A DNA stretch of 64,000 bases, taken from Eubacteriales bacterium. Lineage in GTDB: Bacteria; Bacillota; Clostridia; Lachnospirales; Lachnospiraceae. The stretch covers positions 53,817 through 117,816 of the forward strand of contig JAUNGT010000005.1 of NCBI GenBank assembly GCA_030524455.1, written 5' to 3'. The position numbers and the translations under genes are program-made. Shown one piece after another: positions 1 through 8,510 of the stretch. How positions within the stretch are numbered: position 1 is the first letter of the stretch; each line of letters opens with the position of its first letter. A model generated the notes under the pieces. The model was not told the origin of the DNA. It saw only the letters and a program-made list of their open reading frames with translations, and did no database searches.

Positions 1-540
1 GAGATCCGGTTTGTGCTGGACCGGGAGGCGGACTGTCATGTGATCTGTGACGCGCTTGAGAAAAAGGAGATCCCGCTTCGGGTGACGCACAACGACACGA
101 AGCTGAACAACATTCTGATCGACAACCGGACCGGAAAGGGGCTGTGCGTCATTGATCTGGATACCGTGATGCCGGGCAGCGCGCTGTACGATTACGGCGA
201 TTCCATCCGGTTCGGGGCAAACACCGGGGCGGAGGATGAGAAAAATCTGGAGCTGGTCTCCTGCGACCTGGAGCTGTTCGAGCTTTATACGAAGGGCTAC
301 ACGGAAGGCTGCGCGGGCAGCCTGACGGAGCGGGAGATCCGCCTGATGCCCATGGGTGCCAAGCTGATGACGCTGGAGTGCGGGATGCGGTTTTTGACGG
401 ATCATCTGCAGAACGACGTTTATTTCAAGATTCACCGGGAAAACCACAATCTGGACCGGGCGCGCACGCAGTTTAAGCTGGTGGCGGATATGGAAGAAAA
501 GTGGGAACGGATGAATGAAATTGTGGAGAAGTATGCCTGA
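1..540 (+). CDS. NahK-like sugar phosphotransferase, C-terminal part
   Basis: The frame is open from the first base of the window, so the N-terminus lies outside and only about 179 residues are present. The Brenner motif HNDTKLNN carries the catalytic Asp, and DLDTVMPGSALYDYGD supplies the metal-binding Asp of the aminoglycoside-phosphotransferase/choline-kinase fold. The wording of these motifs resembles N-acetylhexosamine 1-kinase (NahK) proteins of gut bacteria, which phosphorylate GlcNAc or GalNAc released from host glycans. The stop overlaps the start of the sulfatase maturase by one base (TGATG), so the two are translationally coupled. That pairing fits sulfated host-glycan use. Substrate specificity is inference; another sugar kinase of this fold is possible. 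Confidence 0.72.
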   Translation, partial: EIRFVLDREADCHVICDALEKKEIPLRVTHNDTKLNNILIDNRTGKGLCVIDLDTVMPGSALYDYGDSIRFGANTGAEDEKNLELVSCDLELFELYTKGYTEGCAGSLTEREIRLMPMGAKLMTLECGMRFLTDHLQNDVYFKIHRENHNLDRARTQFKLVADMEEKWERMNEIVEKYA

Positions 541-1676
541 TGCCTGCGATTCATGTGATGATAAAGCCGGCCTCCGGGCTGTGCAATATGCGCTGTAAAT
601 ACTGCTTTTATGCGGATGAGATGGAGAAGCGCAGCCAGGCCTCCTACGGGGTGATGAGCCTGGAAACGCTGGAAAGCGTTCTGCAGAAGGTGTTTTCCTT
701 TGCGGAAGAAAGCTGCACGATCGCGTTCCAGGGCGGGGAGCCGACGCTGGCGGGCCTGGATTTTTTCCGGGCCTGCGTCCGTTTGGCGCAGCAGTACAAT
801 ACGAAAAAAATCCGGGTATCCTATGCGCTGCAGACAAACGGTTACGGGCTTGACGAGGAATGGTGCCGTTTTTTTGCGGAGAACCGGTTTTTGCTGGGGC
901 TGTCGGTGGACGGTATCCGGGCGACCCACGACAGTTACCGGAAGGACGCGGCGGGGCAGGACACCTACCTTCGGGTGCTGGAGGGCGCAAGGCTGCTGGA
1001 GCGCTTCGGGGTGGAGTTCAATGTGCTCACGGTGGTGAATGCCAGGACTGCGCCGAAGATCCGCCGGATTTATGAAAGCTACCGGAAGCTGGGCTTTGCC
1101 TGGCAGCAGTACATCGCCTGTCTGGATCCGATCGACGAAATTCAGGGAAAGCAGGAATATTCGCTGACGCCGGAGGCCTACGGCCGCTTTCTGATTGAGC
1201 TGTTTGAGCTCTGGGATCTGGATCTGCGCCGGGGACAGCAGCCCTATATCCGGCAGTTTGAGAATTATGTGGGAATCCTGATGGGGCGCTTTCCGGAATC
1301 CTGCGAGCAGCGGGGCGTGTGCAGCTTCCAGAATATCGTGGAGGCGGACGGCAGCGTGTATCCCTGCGATTTTTATGTGATGGACCAGTATCGGCTGGGC
1401 AACCTGAAGGAGGACGATTTTGAGACGATCAACGAGCGGCGGCTCAAAATCGGTTTCGTGGAGGCATCCATGAACCACACGGAGAGCTGCAGGGCCTGTC
1501 CCTATTTCATGATCTGCAGGGGCGGCTGCCGCAGGCACCGGGAGCAGCCGGGGAGCGCGCCGGGGGAGAACTATTTCTGCAAATCCTACCGGATGTTTTT
1601 TGACGCCTGCCTGCCGAGACTGCGGGAGATTGCGGAGAACTGCTTGCGCACCGGCGGATTTTCCGATATACTTTAG
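540..1676 (+). CDS. anaerobic sulfatase-maturating enzyme (radical SAM/SPASM)
   Basis: This cytoplasmic radical SAM enzyme would convert an active-site Cys or Ser of a sulfatase to formylglycine without oxygen. The first 25 residues hold [10 protein letters not shown], the CxxxCxxC site for the SAM-binding 4Fe-4S cluster. The C-terminal half has the SPASM cysteines in order: [16 protein letters not shown], then [16 protein letters not shown]. The Asp in CDFY matches the residue proposed as catalytic base in characterised anSMEs. The length of 378 aa is normal for the family. It is coupled by a one-base overlap to the kinase upstream. No sulfatase gene is visible in this window, so its client must be elsewhere. 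Another SPASM peptide maturase is possible but less likely. Confidence 0.88.
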   Translation: MPAIHVMIKPASGLCNMRCKYCFYADEMEKRSQASYGVMSLETLESVLQKVFSFAEESCTIAFQGGEPTLAGLDFFRACVRLAQQYNTKKIRVSYALQTNGYGLDEEWCRFFAENRFLLGLSVDGIRATHDSYRKDAAGQDTYLRVLEGARLLERFGVEFNVLTVVNARTAPKIRRIYESYRKLGFAWQQYIACLDPIDEIQGKQEYSLTPEAYGRFLIELFELWDLDLRRGQQPYIRQFENYVGILMGRFPESCEQRGVCSFQNIVEADGSVYPCDFYVMDQYRLGNLKEDDFETINERRLKIGFVEASMNHTESCRACPYFMICRGGCRRHREQPGSAPGENYFCKSYRMFFDACLPRLREIAENCLRTGGFSDIL

Positions 1677-1734
1677 TGGAGTAACGCAGCCCTGTGAGAG
1701 CGGGGCGGACTGTGATGTGAGTAAGGAGGTTCCT

Positions 1735-4026
1735 ATGGTAACATTGTCAAAGGGCGGCGCCTGGCTGGTAAACGGCGCCGATATCATACCGGACGGCCCG
1801 GAGGCCCGGGCGGCTCTGACGGCGGCAGCGGGCGCGCCCGTATCGAAGGAGGAGGGGAAGAAGCAGACCATCGCCTACGGGATTTTGGAGCAGCACAATA
1901 CCTCCGGCAATATGGAGAAGCTGAAAATCAAATTCGACAAGCTGACAAGCCACGATATCACCTTCGTGGGCATCATCCAGACGGCCCGGGCGTCGGGGCT
2001 GACGAAATTCCCGGTTCCCTATGTGCTGACCAACTGTCACAATTCCCTCTGCGCGGTGGGCGGCACCATCAATGAGGACGACCATTTATTCGGCCTGACC
2101 TGCGCCAAGAAATACGGCGGCGTCTATGTGCCTCCGCATCAGGCCGTGATCCATCAGTTTGCGCGGGAGATGCTGGCCGGGGGCGGCCGGATGATCCTGG
2201 GCTCCGACTCCCACACCCGCTACGGCGCGCTGGGCACCATGGCCATGGGAGAGGGCGGGCCGGAGCTGGTAAAGCAGCTGCTCAACCAGACCTACGACAT
2301 CAACCTGCCGGAGGTGGTCTGTGTCTATCTGACCGGCAGCCCGGAGAAGGGCGTGGGCCCGCAGGACGTGGCGCTGGCGATTATCGGCGCGGTGTTTAAG
2401 AACGGCTATGTGAAAAATAAGGTGATGGAGTTTGCAGGTCCCGGTGTGGCGAGCCTGAGCGCGGATTTTCGGATCGGCATCGACGTGATGACGACGGAGA
2501 CCACCTGCCTGTCCTCCATCTGGGAGACGGACGACGAGATCCGGGATTTCTATGACATCCACGGAAGAAGCGAGGAGTACCGCGAGTTAAAGCCGGGAAG
2601 GACCGCTTATTACGACGGACTGATCGAGGTGGATCTCTCAAGCGTAAAGCCCATGATCGCCATGCCCTTCCATCCCAGCAATACCTATACCATCGAGGAG
2701 GTCAACGCCAACCTGGACGACATTCTGGCGGACGTGGAAAAGCGTGCGGCGGTGAGCCTGGACAACGCGGTGGAGTACAGCCTGAGGGATAAGGTGCGGG
2801 ACGGCCGCTTTTATGTGGATCAGGGGATTATCGCAGGCTGCGCGGGCGGCGGATTTGAAAATATCTGCGCGGCGGCGGAGATCCTGAAGGGACAGTATAT
2901 CGGCAGCGACGAGTTTACGCTGAGCGTGTACCCGGCCTCCATGCCGGTTTATATGGAGCTGATCCGGAACGGCTGCGCGGCCACGATCATGGAGACCGGC
3001 GCGGTGATCAAGACGGCCTTCTGCGGGCCCTGCTTTGGCGCGGGGGATACGCCCGCCAACAATGCCTTCTCGATCCGCCATTCCACGAGGAACTTCCCGA
3101 ACCGGGAGGGCTCCAAGCTGCAGAACGGGCAGATCGCCTCTGTGGCGCTGATGGACGCCCGCTCCATCGCGGCGACGGCGGCCAACAAGGGACGGCTCAC
3201 CCCGGCCACGGATTTTGACGGGCCGATCGGAAAATATAAGTATCATTTTGACGCAAAGATTTATCAGAACCGGGTGTTTGATTCTCACGGCGTCGCGGAT
3301 CCTTCCGTGGAGATCCATTTCGGGCCCAATATCAAGGACTGGCCGCAGATGGACGCGCTGCCGGAGCATCTGGTGCTGCAGGTGGTTTCCGAGATCCACG
3401 ATCCTGTCACCACCACCGATGAGCTGATTCCTTCCGGGGAGACCAGCTCCTACCGCTCCAACCCCCTGGGGCTTGCGGAATTTACCCTGTCCCGCAAGGA
3501 TCCCGCCTATGTGGGCCTGGCAAAGGAGATCCACAAAGCGCAGGAGGCCCTTCACGAGGGGAAGGATCCGCTTGAGGCAAAGCCGGAGCTTGCTGCGGTG
3601 ATGGAGGCGGTTTACGGCGCCTTCCCGCAGGCAAAGCAGGAGAGCCTGGGCTATGGCTCCACGATTTTTGCGGTCAAGCCCGGCGACGGCTCGGCCCGGG
3701 AGCAGGCGGCCAGCTGCCAGAAGGTGCTGGGCGGCTGGGCCAATATCGCCAACGAGTACGCCACCAAGCGCTACCGCTCCAACCTGATCAACTGGGGAAT
3801 GCTGCCGTTTTTGATCCCGGAGGGAGAGCTTCCCTTCAAAAACCATGACTATCTGTTCTTCCCGGACATCCGCCGCGCGGTGGAGGAAAAGGCGGAGCAA
3901 ATCACGGGCTATGCGGTAGCCGGAAAAGAATTAAAGCCGTTTACCGTGACGCTGGGCGAGCTCACCGACGAAGAACGGCAGATCATTTTAAAGGGCTGCC
4001 TGATCAATTATAACCGGGTAGGATAA
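1735..4026 (+). CDS. aconitase-family hydratase (YbhJ-like)
   Basis: This 763-residue protein belongs to the aconitase superfamily. It keeps [19 protein letters not shown] (the DSHT substrate/cluster region) and candidate cluster cysteines in [13 protein letters not shown] and [11 protein letters not shown], the latter being the CxxC of aconitases. Overall it resembles the YbhJ group annotated only as a putative hydratase rather than true AcnA/AcnB or isopropylmalate isomerase. I chose the ATG at 1735 because AAGGAGGT lies just before it; an upstream in-frame extension runs into the end of the maturase gene and has no ribosome binding site. Expected activity is a cluster-dependent dehydration/hydration of a carboxylic acid, but the substrate is unknown. 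Confidence 0.82.
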   Translation: MVTLSKGGAWLVNGADIIPDGPEARAALTAAAGAPVSKEEGKKQTIAYGILEQHNTSGNMEKLKIKFDKLTSHDITFVGIIQTARASGLTKFPVPYVLTNCHNSLCAVGGTINEDDHLFGLTCAKKYGGVYVPPHQAVIHQFAREMLAGGGRMILGSDSHTRYGALGTMAMGEGGPELVKQLLNQTYDINLPEVVCVYLTGSPEKGVGPQDVALAIIGAVFKNGYVKNKVMEFAGPGVASLSADFRIGIDVMTTETTCLSSIWETDDEIRDFYDIHGRSEEYRELKPGRTAYYDGLIEVDLSSVKPMIAMPFHPSNTYTIEEVNANLDDILADVEKRAAVSLDNAVEYSLRDKVRDGRFYVDQGIIAGCAGGGFENICAAAEILKGQYIGSDEFTLSVYPASMPVYMELIRNGCAATIMETGAVIKTAFCGPCFGAGDTPANNAFSIRHSTRNFPNREGSKLQNGQIASVALMDARSIAATAANKGRLTPATDFDGPIGKYKYHFDAKIYQNRVFDSHGVADPSVEIHFGPNIKDWPQMDALPEHLVLQVVSEIHDPVTTTDELIPSGETSSYRSNPLGLAEFTLSRKDPAYVGLAKEIHKAQEALHEGKDPLEAKPELAAVMEAVYGAFPQAKQESLGYGSTIFAVKPGDGSAREQAASCQKVLGGWANIANEYATKRYRSNLINWGMLPFLIPEGELPFKNHDYLFFPDIRRAVEEKAEQITGYAVAGKELKPFTVTLGELTDEERQIILKGCLINYNRVG

Positions 4027-4032
4027 ACCGCC

Positions 4033-4061
4033 GCATAAAGAGACGCTTTCTTTCATACAAT
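4033..4061 (+). promoter_or_regulatory. candidate sigma-E promoter of spoIID
   Basis: GCATAAA at 4033-4039, a 14-base spacer, and CATACAAT at 4054-4061 match the sigma-E consensus (ATA-rich -35, CATACAAT -10) almost perfectly. The gene downstream is spoIID, a classical mother-cell sigma-E target. The promoter is about 200 bases from the start codon because a structured repeat (4068-4230) lies between them. Confidence 0.6.
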
Positions 4062-4067
4062 GAACGG

Positions 4068-4230
4068 TAACAGTTCAGCCAGCCGGGAGTGAACGGCAAA
4101 AATCGTGCTTGCACGAATTTTGGCCGGTTGCTCCCGGCTGAGGGAGCGCCCGATTATGAGCAAAGTTAGCCGCGAAGCGGCGGAAAAGCGCGTTAGCGCG
4201 GCTTTGCGAATGGCGCGGGCTGAACTGCTA
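4068..4230 (+). repeat. family 2 structured repeat, copy 1 (MITE-like)
   Basis: About 163 bp bounded by near-perfect inverted ends TAACAGTTCAGCC and GGGCTGAACTGCTA (one mismatch). It contains nested dyads, such as AAAATCGTGCTTGCACGAATTTT-type and GCCGCGAAGCGGC hairpins. A second copy lies inverted at 40268-40426, and the first 15 bases recur at 7005-7019. No coding capacity. It lies in the probable spoIID leader, and its right edge makes a TATAAT at 4229-4234. Confidence 0.75.
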
Positions 4231-4260
4231 TAATGTGAACAGCAGCGGGAGGAAGCGGCC

Positions 4261-5226
4261 ATGACGGAAAAAGAACTGGAAAGACAGGCGGCACAGGCCG
4301 CGGGAAGGAAAAAGCTGCAGGACCTTCTCGCGGTCTTTCTTTTTCTGCTGCTTCTGCCCTACACCTGCAGCGCGCTGGCCAGGGCGGGGCGCGATAGCGC
4401 CGTGGAAACCCTTTCCCTGCCGGGGGACGGGCGCGTGATTGCCTGGGAGCAGGAAAACGGCGTGAAAAGGATTCCCGAGGAGGAGTTTCTGGTCGGGGCG
4501 CTGGCGGCCAGCATTCCGGCGCAGTACCGTCCGGAGACGAAAAAGGCGCAGGCTGTGATCCTGCGCAGTATGGCGTTTTGCAGGGAGAAGGAGGCGTTAA
4601 GCGCCCGGGAGAGCGGGCTGGAATACATGGATCCTTCCCAAAGGCGGCTCTTGTGGGGGGAGGATTTTGAGGAAAACGAGAAGGCCTTCGGGGAGGCGGT
4701 GCGGGAGACAAAGGGACAGGTCCTGACCTACGCGCAGGAGGTCGTCAGCCCGCCCTTTTTCCGGCTCAGCGCGGGAAAAACGCGGAGCGGCGCGGAAATT
4801 TTCGGACAGGAGCGGATTGTCTGGTGTCACAGCATCGAGTGTCCGGGGGATGAAAATGCGCCGGATTTTTTGCAGGAGAGCGAATGGGACAGGGACAGCT
4901 TTGCGCGCGTCCTGGCCTCGGAGGGAATGATTCTGCCCGGCGAAAACGCCTACATCCTGCTGACCCGGGATTCGGCGGGGTATGTGCTGGAGGTGTCCTG
5001 CGGGGAAAGCCGGATGGAGGGGGAGCGGTTCCGGCAGCTCTTTGACCTGGCTTCCTCCTGCTTTTCTCTGCGGGAGGAGGGCGGCAAAATTATCCTGCAG
5101 ACGAAGGGGATTGGCCACGGGCTGGGCTTTGACCAGTACAGCGCGGATCTTCTGGCGGAGCAGGGGAAGGGATATGTGGAGCTTCTGAAATGGTTTTTTG
5201 CCGGGGCAGAGGTGGAGGAGCGATAG
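4261..5226 (+). CDS. spoIID: stage II sporulation protein D (SpoIID)
   Basis: SpoIID is the lytic transglycosylase of the engulfment machinery (SpoIID-SpoIIM-SpoIIP). It cleaves denuded glycan strands from the mother-cell side. The 321-residue protein has one N-terminal membrane segment (about residues 23-38), then the SpoIID domain: EEEFLVGALAASIPAQY (with the catalytic-type Glu region), QAVILRSMAF, and the C-terminal GHGLGFDQYSADLLA, equivalent to the usual HGVGMSQYGA. GGGAGG lies 7 to 8 bases upstream of the ATG. The next gene is spoIIQ, so the two engulfment genes are adjacent. The divergence in the HGxGMSQ block is modest. Confidence 0.88.
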   Translation: MTEKELERQAAQAAGRKKLQDLLAVFLFLLLLPYTCSALARAGRDSAVETLSLPGDGRVIAWEQENGVKRIPEEEFLVGALAASIPAQYRPETKKAQAVILRSMAFCREKEALSARESGLEYMDPSQRRLLWGEDFEENEKAFGEAVRETKGQVLTYAQEVVSPPFFRLSAGKTRSGAEIFGQERIVWCHSIECPGDENAPDFLQESEWDRDSFARVLASEGMILPGENAYILLTRDSAGYVLEVSCGESRMEGERFRQLFDLASSCFSLREEGGKIILQTKGIGHGLGFDQYSADLLAEQGKGYVELLKWFFAGAEVEER

Positions 5227-5257
5227 GCTTTCTTTTTTCAAAGCTCTGCCGGAAATG

Positions 5258-5286
5258 GAATAAACCGGTCATTGTTGGCAAGACTA
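5258..5286 (+). promoter_or_regulatory. candidate sigma-F promoter of spoIIQ
   Basis: GAATA at 5258-5262, 14 bases, then GGCAAGACTA at 5277-5286. The -10 half fits the sigma-F form GGnnAnAnTn at every fixed position; the -35 differs from GYATA by one base. SpoIIQ is a forespore sigma-F gene in Bacillus and Clostridioides, so the match is where it would be expected. Confidence 0.45.
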
Positions 5287-5326
5287 AGCCTGAAGACAGT
5301 CAACAATTCAGGAAAGGATGATCGGT

Positions 5327-6286
5327 ATGAGAAGAAGGAAAGCGGGCGGCGCTTACCGCCGGGAAAAGGCTATTATGATTGCCTCCGCCGTTTTGGTGCT
5401 GGCGGCGATGACGGTGACGGGAGTGTATGTTTATCATCAGAAGCAGCCGGAAAAGCCGCAGGATAATGTGGTGGATTTTTCCGTGCTGGAGCCGGAGACA
5501 GGGGAGGAAGTGGCCGAGGCGGAAAACAGGTCGGCGAAAAACCGAACCAGCGGGGAGGGGGACAGCGGCGAGCTGGATTATGACCCTTATTATGTGGAAA
5601 AGGACAAAAGCCTGAGCAGCCTTCCGACGCTGCAGGATGCAGAGGGACAGGACAGTCAGGAGCAGACGGCGGCGGCAGAGACGGAGGCGGCCCCCTATAA
5701 TGTGGGTTATGCGGAATACGGCTCGGGCGGCGTCCCTGCGGGCGGCGAAGGACTGGCGGCGGACGGAAGCCTGGACGGTCAGGAGGATGAGACTGGAACG
5801 GACGCGGAGGGCGGCGAAGAGGATGCCCTGGCGGCGGTGGCGGACGTGACGGTGGAGGAGGAAAGGCTTCGGTTCGGGGAGGACAGCGCTCTGAGCTGGC
5901 CGATTGCCGGGAATGTGCTGCTCAACTACAGCATGGACAAGACGATCTATTTTCCCACGCTTCAGCAATATAAATATAACCCTTCCATCGTCATCAGCGC
6001 CGCACAGGGTACCGGCGTGGCCTGTGCGGCGGACGGCGTGGTGGAGGCGGTGTACGAGGACGCCCAGACCGGCATCAGCGTCCGGATGCGCCTGGGCAAC
6101 GGCTATGAGCTGACCTACGGACAGCTCCAGGAGGTGACGGTGGAGGAGGGCGATTATGTGGAAGCGGGCGCCTTCATCGGCAAGGTGGCGGCTCCCACGA
6201 AATATTATGCGGCGGAGGGCACGAACGTGTACTTTAAGCTGACAAAGGACGGAGCTCCCGTCAATCCTCTGGACTATCTCGGATAA
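5327..6286 (+). CDS. spoIIQ: SpoIIQ-like forespore engulfment protein, degenerate LytM domain
   Basis: SpoIIQ sits in the forespore membrane and pairs with SpoIIIAH across the intermembrane space. The protein (319 aa from the second ATG) has a basic N-terminus, a membrane segment at about residues 18-35, a long acidic low-complexity stretch of roughly 130 residues, then an M23/LytM-like domain ending in PVNPLDYLG. The zinc ligands are missing: the HxxxD site reads YNPSIVISAAQ, the YxHL site reads YGQL, and HLHFE reads NVYFK. It should therefore be non-enzymatic, as in B. subtilis. The ATG at 5327 is preferred because AGGAAAGG lies nine bases before it, whereas it abuts the ATG at 5318. Confidence 0.85.
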   Translation: MRRRKAGGAYRREKAIMIASAVLVLAAMTVTGVYVYHQKQPEKPQDNVVDFSVLEPETGEEVAEAENRSAKNRTSGEGDSGELDYDPYYVEKDKSLSSLPTLQDAEGQDSQEQTAAAETEAAPYNVGYAEYGSGGVPAGGEGLAADGSLDGQEDETGTDAEGGEEDALAAVADVTVEEERLRFGEDSALSWPIAGNVLLNYSMDKTIYFPTLQQYKYNPSIVISAAQGTGVACAADGVVEAVYEDAQTGISVRMRLGNGYELTYGQLQEVTVEEGDYVEAGAFIGKVAAPTKYYAAEGTNVYFKLTKDGAPVNPLDYLG

Positions 6287-6289
6287 ACG

Positions 6290-6328
6290 TCCGCCCCGGT
6301 TTCGGATCAGGAAACCGGGGCGGATGCT
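6290..6328 (+). terminator. terminator between spoIIQ and the cmk-like gene
   Basis: A perfect 13-bp stem (6290-6302 with 6312-6324, TCCGCCCCGGTTT and its complement), a nine-base loop, then GCTTTT. It lies between convergent genes and may serve both strands. Confidence 0.8.
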
Positions 6329-6336
6329 TTTGGGCG

Positions 6337-6981
6337 TTATTCTTTTGTGATTTGCAGCTGCGGATCGAATTTTTTCCGCACCTCGAGGTAGGCCAGGATC
6401 GCTTCCACGGTGCCCTCGAAGCCCAGGCGGGAGCTGTCCAGCGAAAGATCGTAGTTCTGAGCGTCCTTCCACTCCTGCCCGGTGTAATATTTGTAGTAGC
6501 GGGCCCGATAGTCATCCGTCTGGGCGATCAGCTTTTCCACCTCGTTCTGCGGCAGGCTGTTGACCTTCATGGCCTCCTGCAGGCAGAAGGCGGGGGTGGC
6601 GTGGACGAACACGCGCACGATGCCGGGCAGGTCGGACAGCACATGGTCGGCGCAGCGGCCGATGATCACGCAGGAGCCCTCCTGGGCCAGCTGACGGATG
6701 ATCTTGGCCTGATAGCGGAACAGGTTGTCGTCCTTTGTAAAGCCCGCGCTCTCGGGGGAGAGGGGCTGGGAGCCTTTAAAGCCGCCGGAGAGGAGGGCGC
6801 GCAGGCCGCGGTGTTTTTTTTCGTCGGTGAAAAGCACCGGGTTGATGCCGCTGTCCTCCGCAGCCAGCTCGATAATCTCGCGGCCGTAGCAGGGGATATT
6901 CAGGCGCTTCGCCAGCATCCTGCCGACGGTGCGGCCGCCGCTGCCGTACTGGCGGGCGATGGTAATAACAAGATTGGACAT
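6337..6981 (-). CDS. cytidylate kinase-like family protein
   Basis: A 214-residue P-loop protein starting MSNLVITIARQYGSGGRTVG, in which GSGGRTVG is the variant Walker A loop of the cytidylate-kinase-like family that is common in Clostridia. It continues with RLNIPCYGREIIELAAEDSG, as in that family, and CVIIGRCADHVL in the middle. It is not the canonical Cmk used for CMP phosphorylation, and the substrate is uncertain. GGAGG lies nine bases before the ATG. It lies downstream of livF on the same strand, separated by about 44 bases that contain a scrap of the family 2 repeat. Confidence 0.8.
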   Translation of the reverse strand: MSNLVITIARQYGSGGRTVGRMLAKRLNIPCYGREIIELAAEDSGINPVLFTDEKKHRGLRALLSGGFKGSQPLSPESAGFTKDDNLFRYQAKIIRQLAQEGSCVIIGRCADHVLSDLPGIVRVFVHATPAFCLQEAMKVNSLPQNEVEKLIAQTDDYRARYYKYYTGQEWKDAQNYDLSLDSSRLGFEGTVEAILAYLEVRKKFDPQLQITKE

Positions 6982-7004
6982 GATGTGCCTCCTTCAAAGG
7001 TAAT

Positions 7005-7019
7005 GTAACAGTTCAGCCA
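7005..7019 (+). repeat. end fragment of family 2 repeat
   Basis: The 15 bases GTAACAGTTCAGCCA are identical to the left end of the copy at 4068, and 14 of them to the copy at 40268-40426. Similarity fades after that (TCGGGC against GCCGGGA). It may be the remnant of a deleted copy between livF and the cmk-like gene. Confidence 0.45.
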
Positions 7020-7025
7020 TCGGGC

Positions 7026-7736
7026 TTATTCACCCAGGTACGCCTTCTTAATTGCATCATCATTCAAAAGCGCCTGGGCGCTGTCCTCCTTGACGATGCT
7101 GCCGGTTTCCAGCACATAGGCACGGTTGGCGATGGAGAGCGCCTTCTTGGCGTTCTGCTCCACCAGAAGGATGGTCACGCCCTGTTTGTTGATCGCCTGG
7201 ATAATATCAAAAATTTCGGATACCAGAAGGGGAGAGAGGCCCATGGAGGGCTCGTCCAGCAAAAGGATCCTGGGGTTTGACATCAGGGCGCGTCCCATGG
7301 CGAGCATCTGCTGCTCGCCGCCGGAGAGCGTGCCGGCCAGCTGGCGCGTGCGCTCCTTCAAGCGGGGGAAGCGCTCGTAAACCATGGAAAGGGAATCGTC
7401 GATTTCCTTTTTGTCCTTCCGGGTAAAAGCGCCCATCTTCAGGTTTTCCAGTACGGTCAGGTTGGCGAACATGCGGCGGCCCTCCGGCACATGGGAGATG
7501 CCCTGCTTGACGATCAGGTGCTCCGGCATCCGGGAAATTTCCCGGTCCGCAAAGCGGATGGAGCCGGATTTGGCCCGCAGCATGCCGCTGACGGTCTGCA
7601 GCGTGGTGGTTTTTCCCGCGCCGTTTGCGCCGATCAGTGCCACGATTTCCTTTTCCTCCACATGGAAGGAGATATTTTTCAGGGCGTGGATCACGCCGTA
7701 ATAAACGTTCAGATTTTCAACGGTGAGCATTGACAT
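7026..7736 (-). CDS. livF: branched-chain amino-acid ABC transporter ATPase LivF
   Basis: LivF is one of the two cytoplasmic ATPases of the high-affinity Leu/Ile/Val importer. The 236-residue protein has Walker A GANGAGKTT, Q-loop region, signature LSGGEQQMLAMGRAL, and Walker B ILLLDEPSMGL; this SMGL wording is typical of LivF. It starts at the ATG at 7736 with AAAGGAGG nine bases upstream. It is the last gene of livKHMGF. Some members of this family carry urea or short amides, but gene order and sequence favour branched-chain amino acids. Confidence 0.92.
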   Translation of the reverse strand: MSMLTVENLNVYYGVIHALKNISFHVEEKEIVALIGANGAGKTTTLQTVSGMLRAKSGSIRFADREISRMPEHLIVKQGISHVPEGRRMFANLTVLENLKMGAFTRKDKKEIDDSLSMVYERFPRLKERTRQLAGTLSGGEQQMLAMGRALMSNPRILLLDEPSMGLSPLLVSEIFDIIQAINKQGVTILLVEQNAKKALSIANRAYVLETGSIVKEDSAQALLNDDAIKKAYLGE

Positions 7737-7750
7737 GAAAATAGCCTCCT

Positions 7751-8509
7751 TTAATCGCCCAGATAGGCCTTGACCACGGCGGGATCGTTTAAAACCTTCT
7801 CCGGCGCGCCCTCCGCGAGCAGCCTTCCGAAGTTAAGCACATACAGGTATTCGCAGATGCCCTGCACCAGCTTCATGTCGTGCTCGATCAGCAGGATGGT
7901 CACGTTGTATTTTTTGCGGACCAGGCGGATGGTGTCCATCAGCTCGCCGGTTTCGTTGGGATTCATGCCTGCGGCCGGCTCGTCCAGCAAAAGAAGCTTC
8001 GGGTTGGTGGCGAGGGCGCGGGCAATCTCCAGCTTGCGCTGCTTGCCGTAGGGCAGGTTGGAGGAGAGGGTCTGAGCGGAATCCTCCAGATGAAACACCC
8101 GCAGGATCTCCAGGGAGCGCTCCCGCATCTCCCGCTCTTTTTTGCGGTAGCTTCCCACATGGAGTATGCTCTCCGCCAGAGAGTAGGTGATCTGGTTGTT
8201 AAAACCCACCATCACGTTGTCCAGCACGGACTGTTTGGGGAACAGCCGGATATTCTGGAAGGTGCGGGCCACGCCCATATGGTTGATCTCGAAGGGCTTT
8301 TTGCCGATCAGGTTCTCGCCCTCCAGCCGGATTCCGCCGTCAGTGGGGCGGTAGACGCCGGTGAGCATGTTGAAAACGGTGGTTTTGCCGGCACCGTTGG
8401 GACCGATCAGGCCCACCAGGCTGCCTTTTTCTATTTTCATGGAAAGCTCGTCCACGGCGCGCAGGCCGCCGAACGAGATGCCAAGCTTGGTTACTTCCAG
8501 TGTGGTCAT
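7751..8509 (-). CDS. livG: branched-chain amino-acid ABC transporter ATPase LivG
   Basis: LivG is the second ATPase of the Liv importer. It shows Walker A GPNGAGKTTVFN, signature SSNLPYGKQRKLEIARAL (the LPYGKQR form is diagnostic for LivG), Walker B LLLLDEPAAGMNP, and the C-terminal YLGD tail. I place the start at 8509 (MTTLEVTKLG, 252 aa) because AAGGAGG lies seven bases upstream and one base separates it from the livM stop. A longer frame to 8566 would overlap livM by 56 bases without a ribosome binding site. Confidence 0.92.
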   Translation of the reverse strand: MTTLEVTKLGISFGGLRAVDELSMKIEKGSLVGLIGPNGAGKTTVFNMLTGVYRPTDGGIRLEGENLIGKKPFEINHMGVARTFQNIRLFPKQSVLDNVMVGFNNQITYSLAESILHVGSYRKKEREMRERSLEILRVFHLEDSAQTLSSNLPYGKQRKLEIARALATNPKLLLLDEPAAGMNPNETGELMDTIRLVRKKYNVTILLIEHDMKLVQGICEYLYVLNFGRLLAEGAPEKVLNDPAVVKAYLGD

Positions 8510-8510
8510 G

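Noticed and set aside
432..1871. 479-residue open frame on the minus strand
   Set aside because: It is the antisense shadow of the sulfatase maturase: Pro/Arg/His-rich, no ribosome binding site, no family motifs. GC-rich codon use makes such long shadows common here, for example at 2638-3900, 19645-21108, 29312-31303 and 44859-46691.
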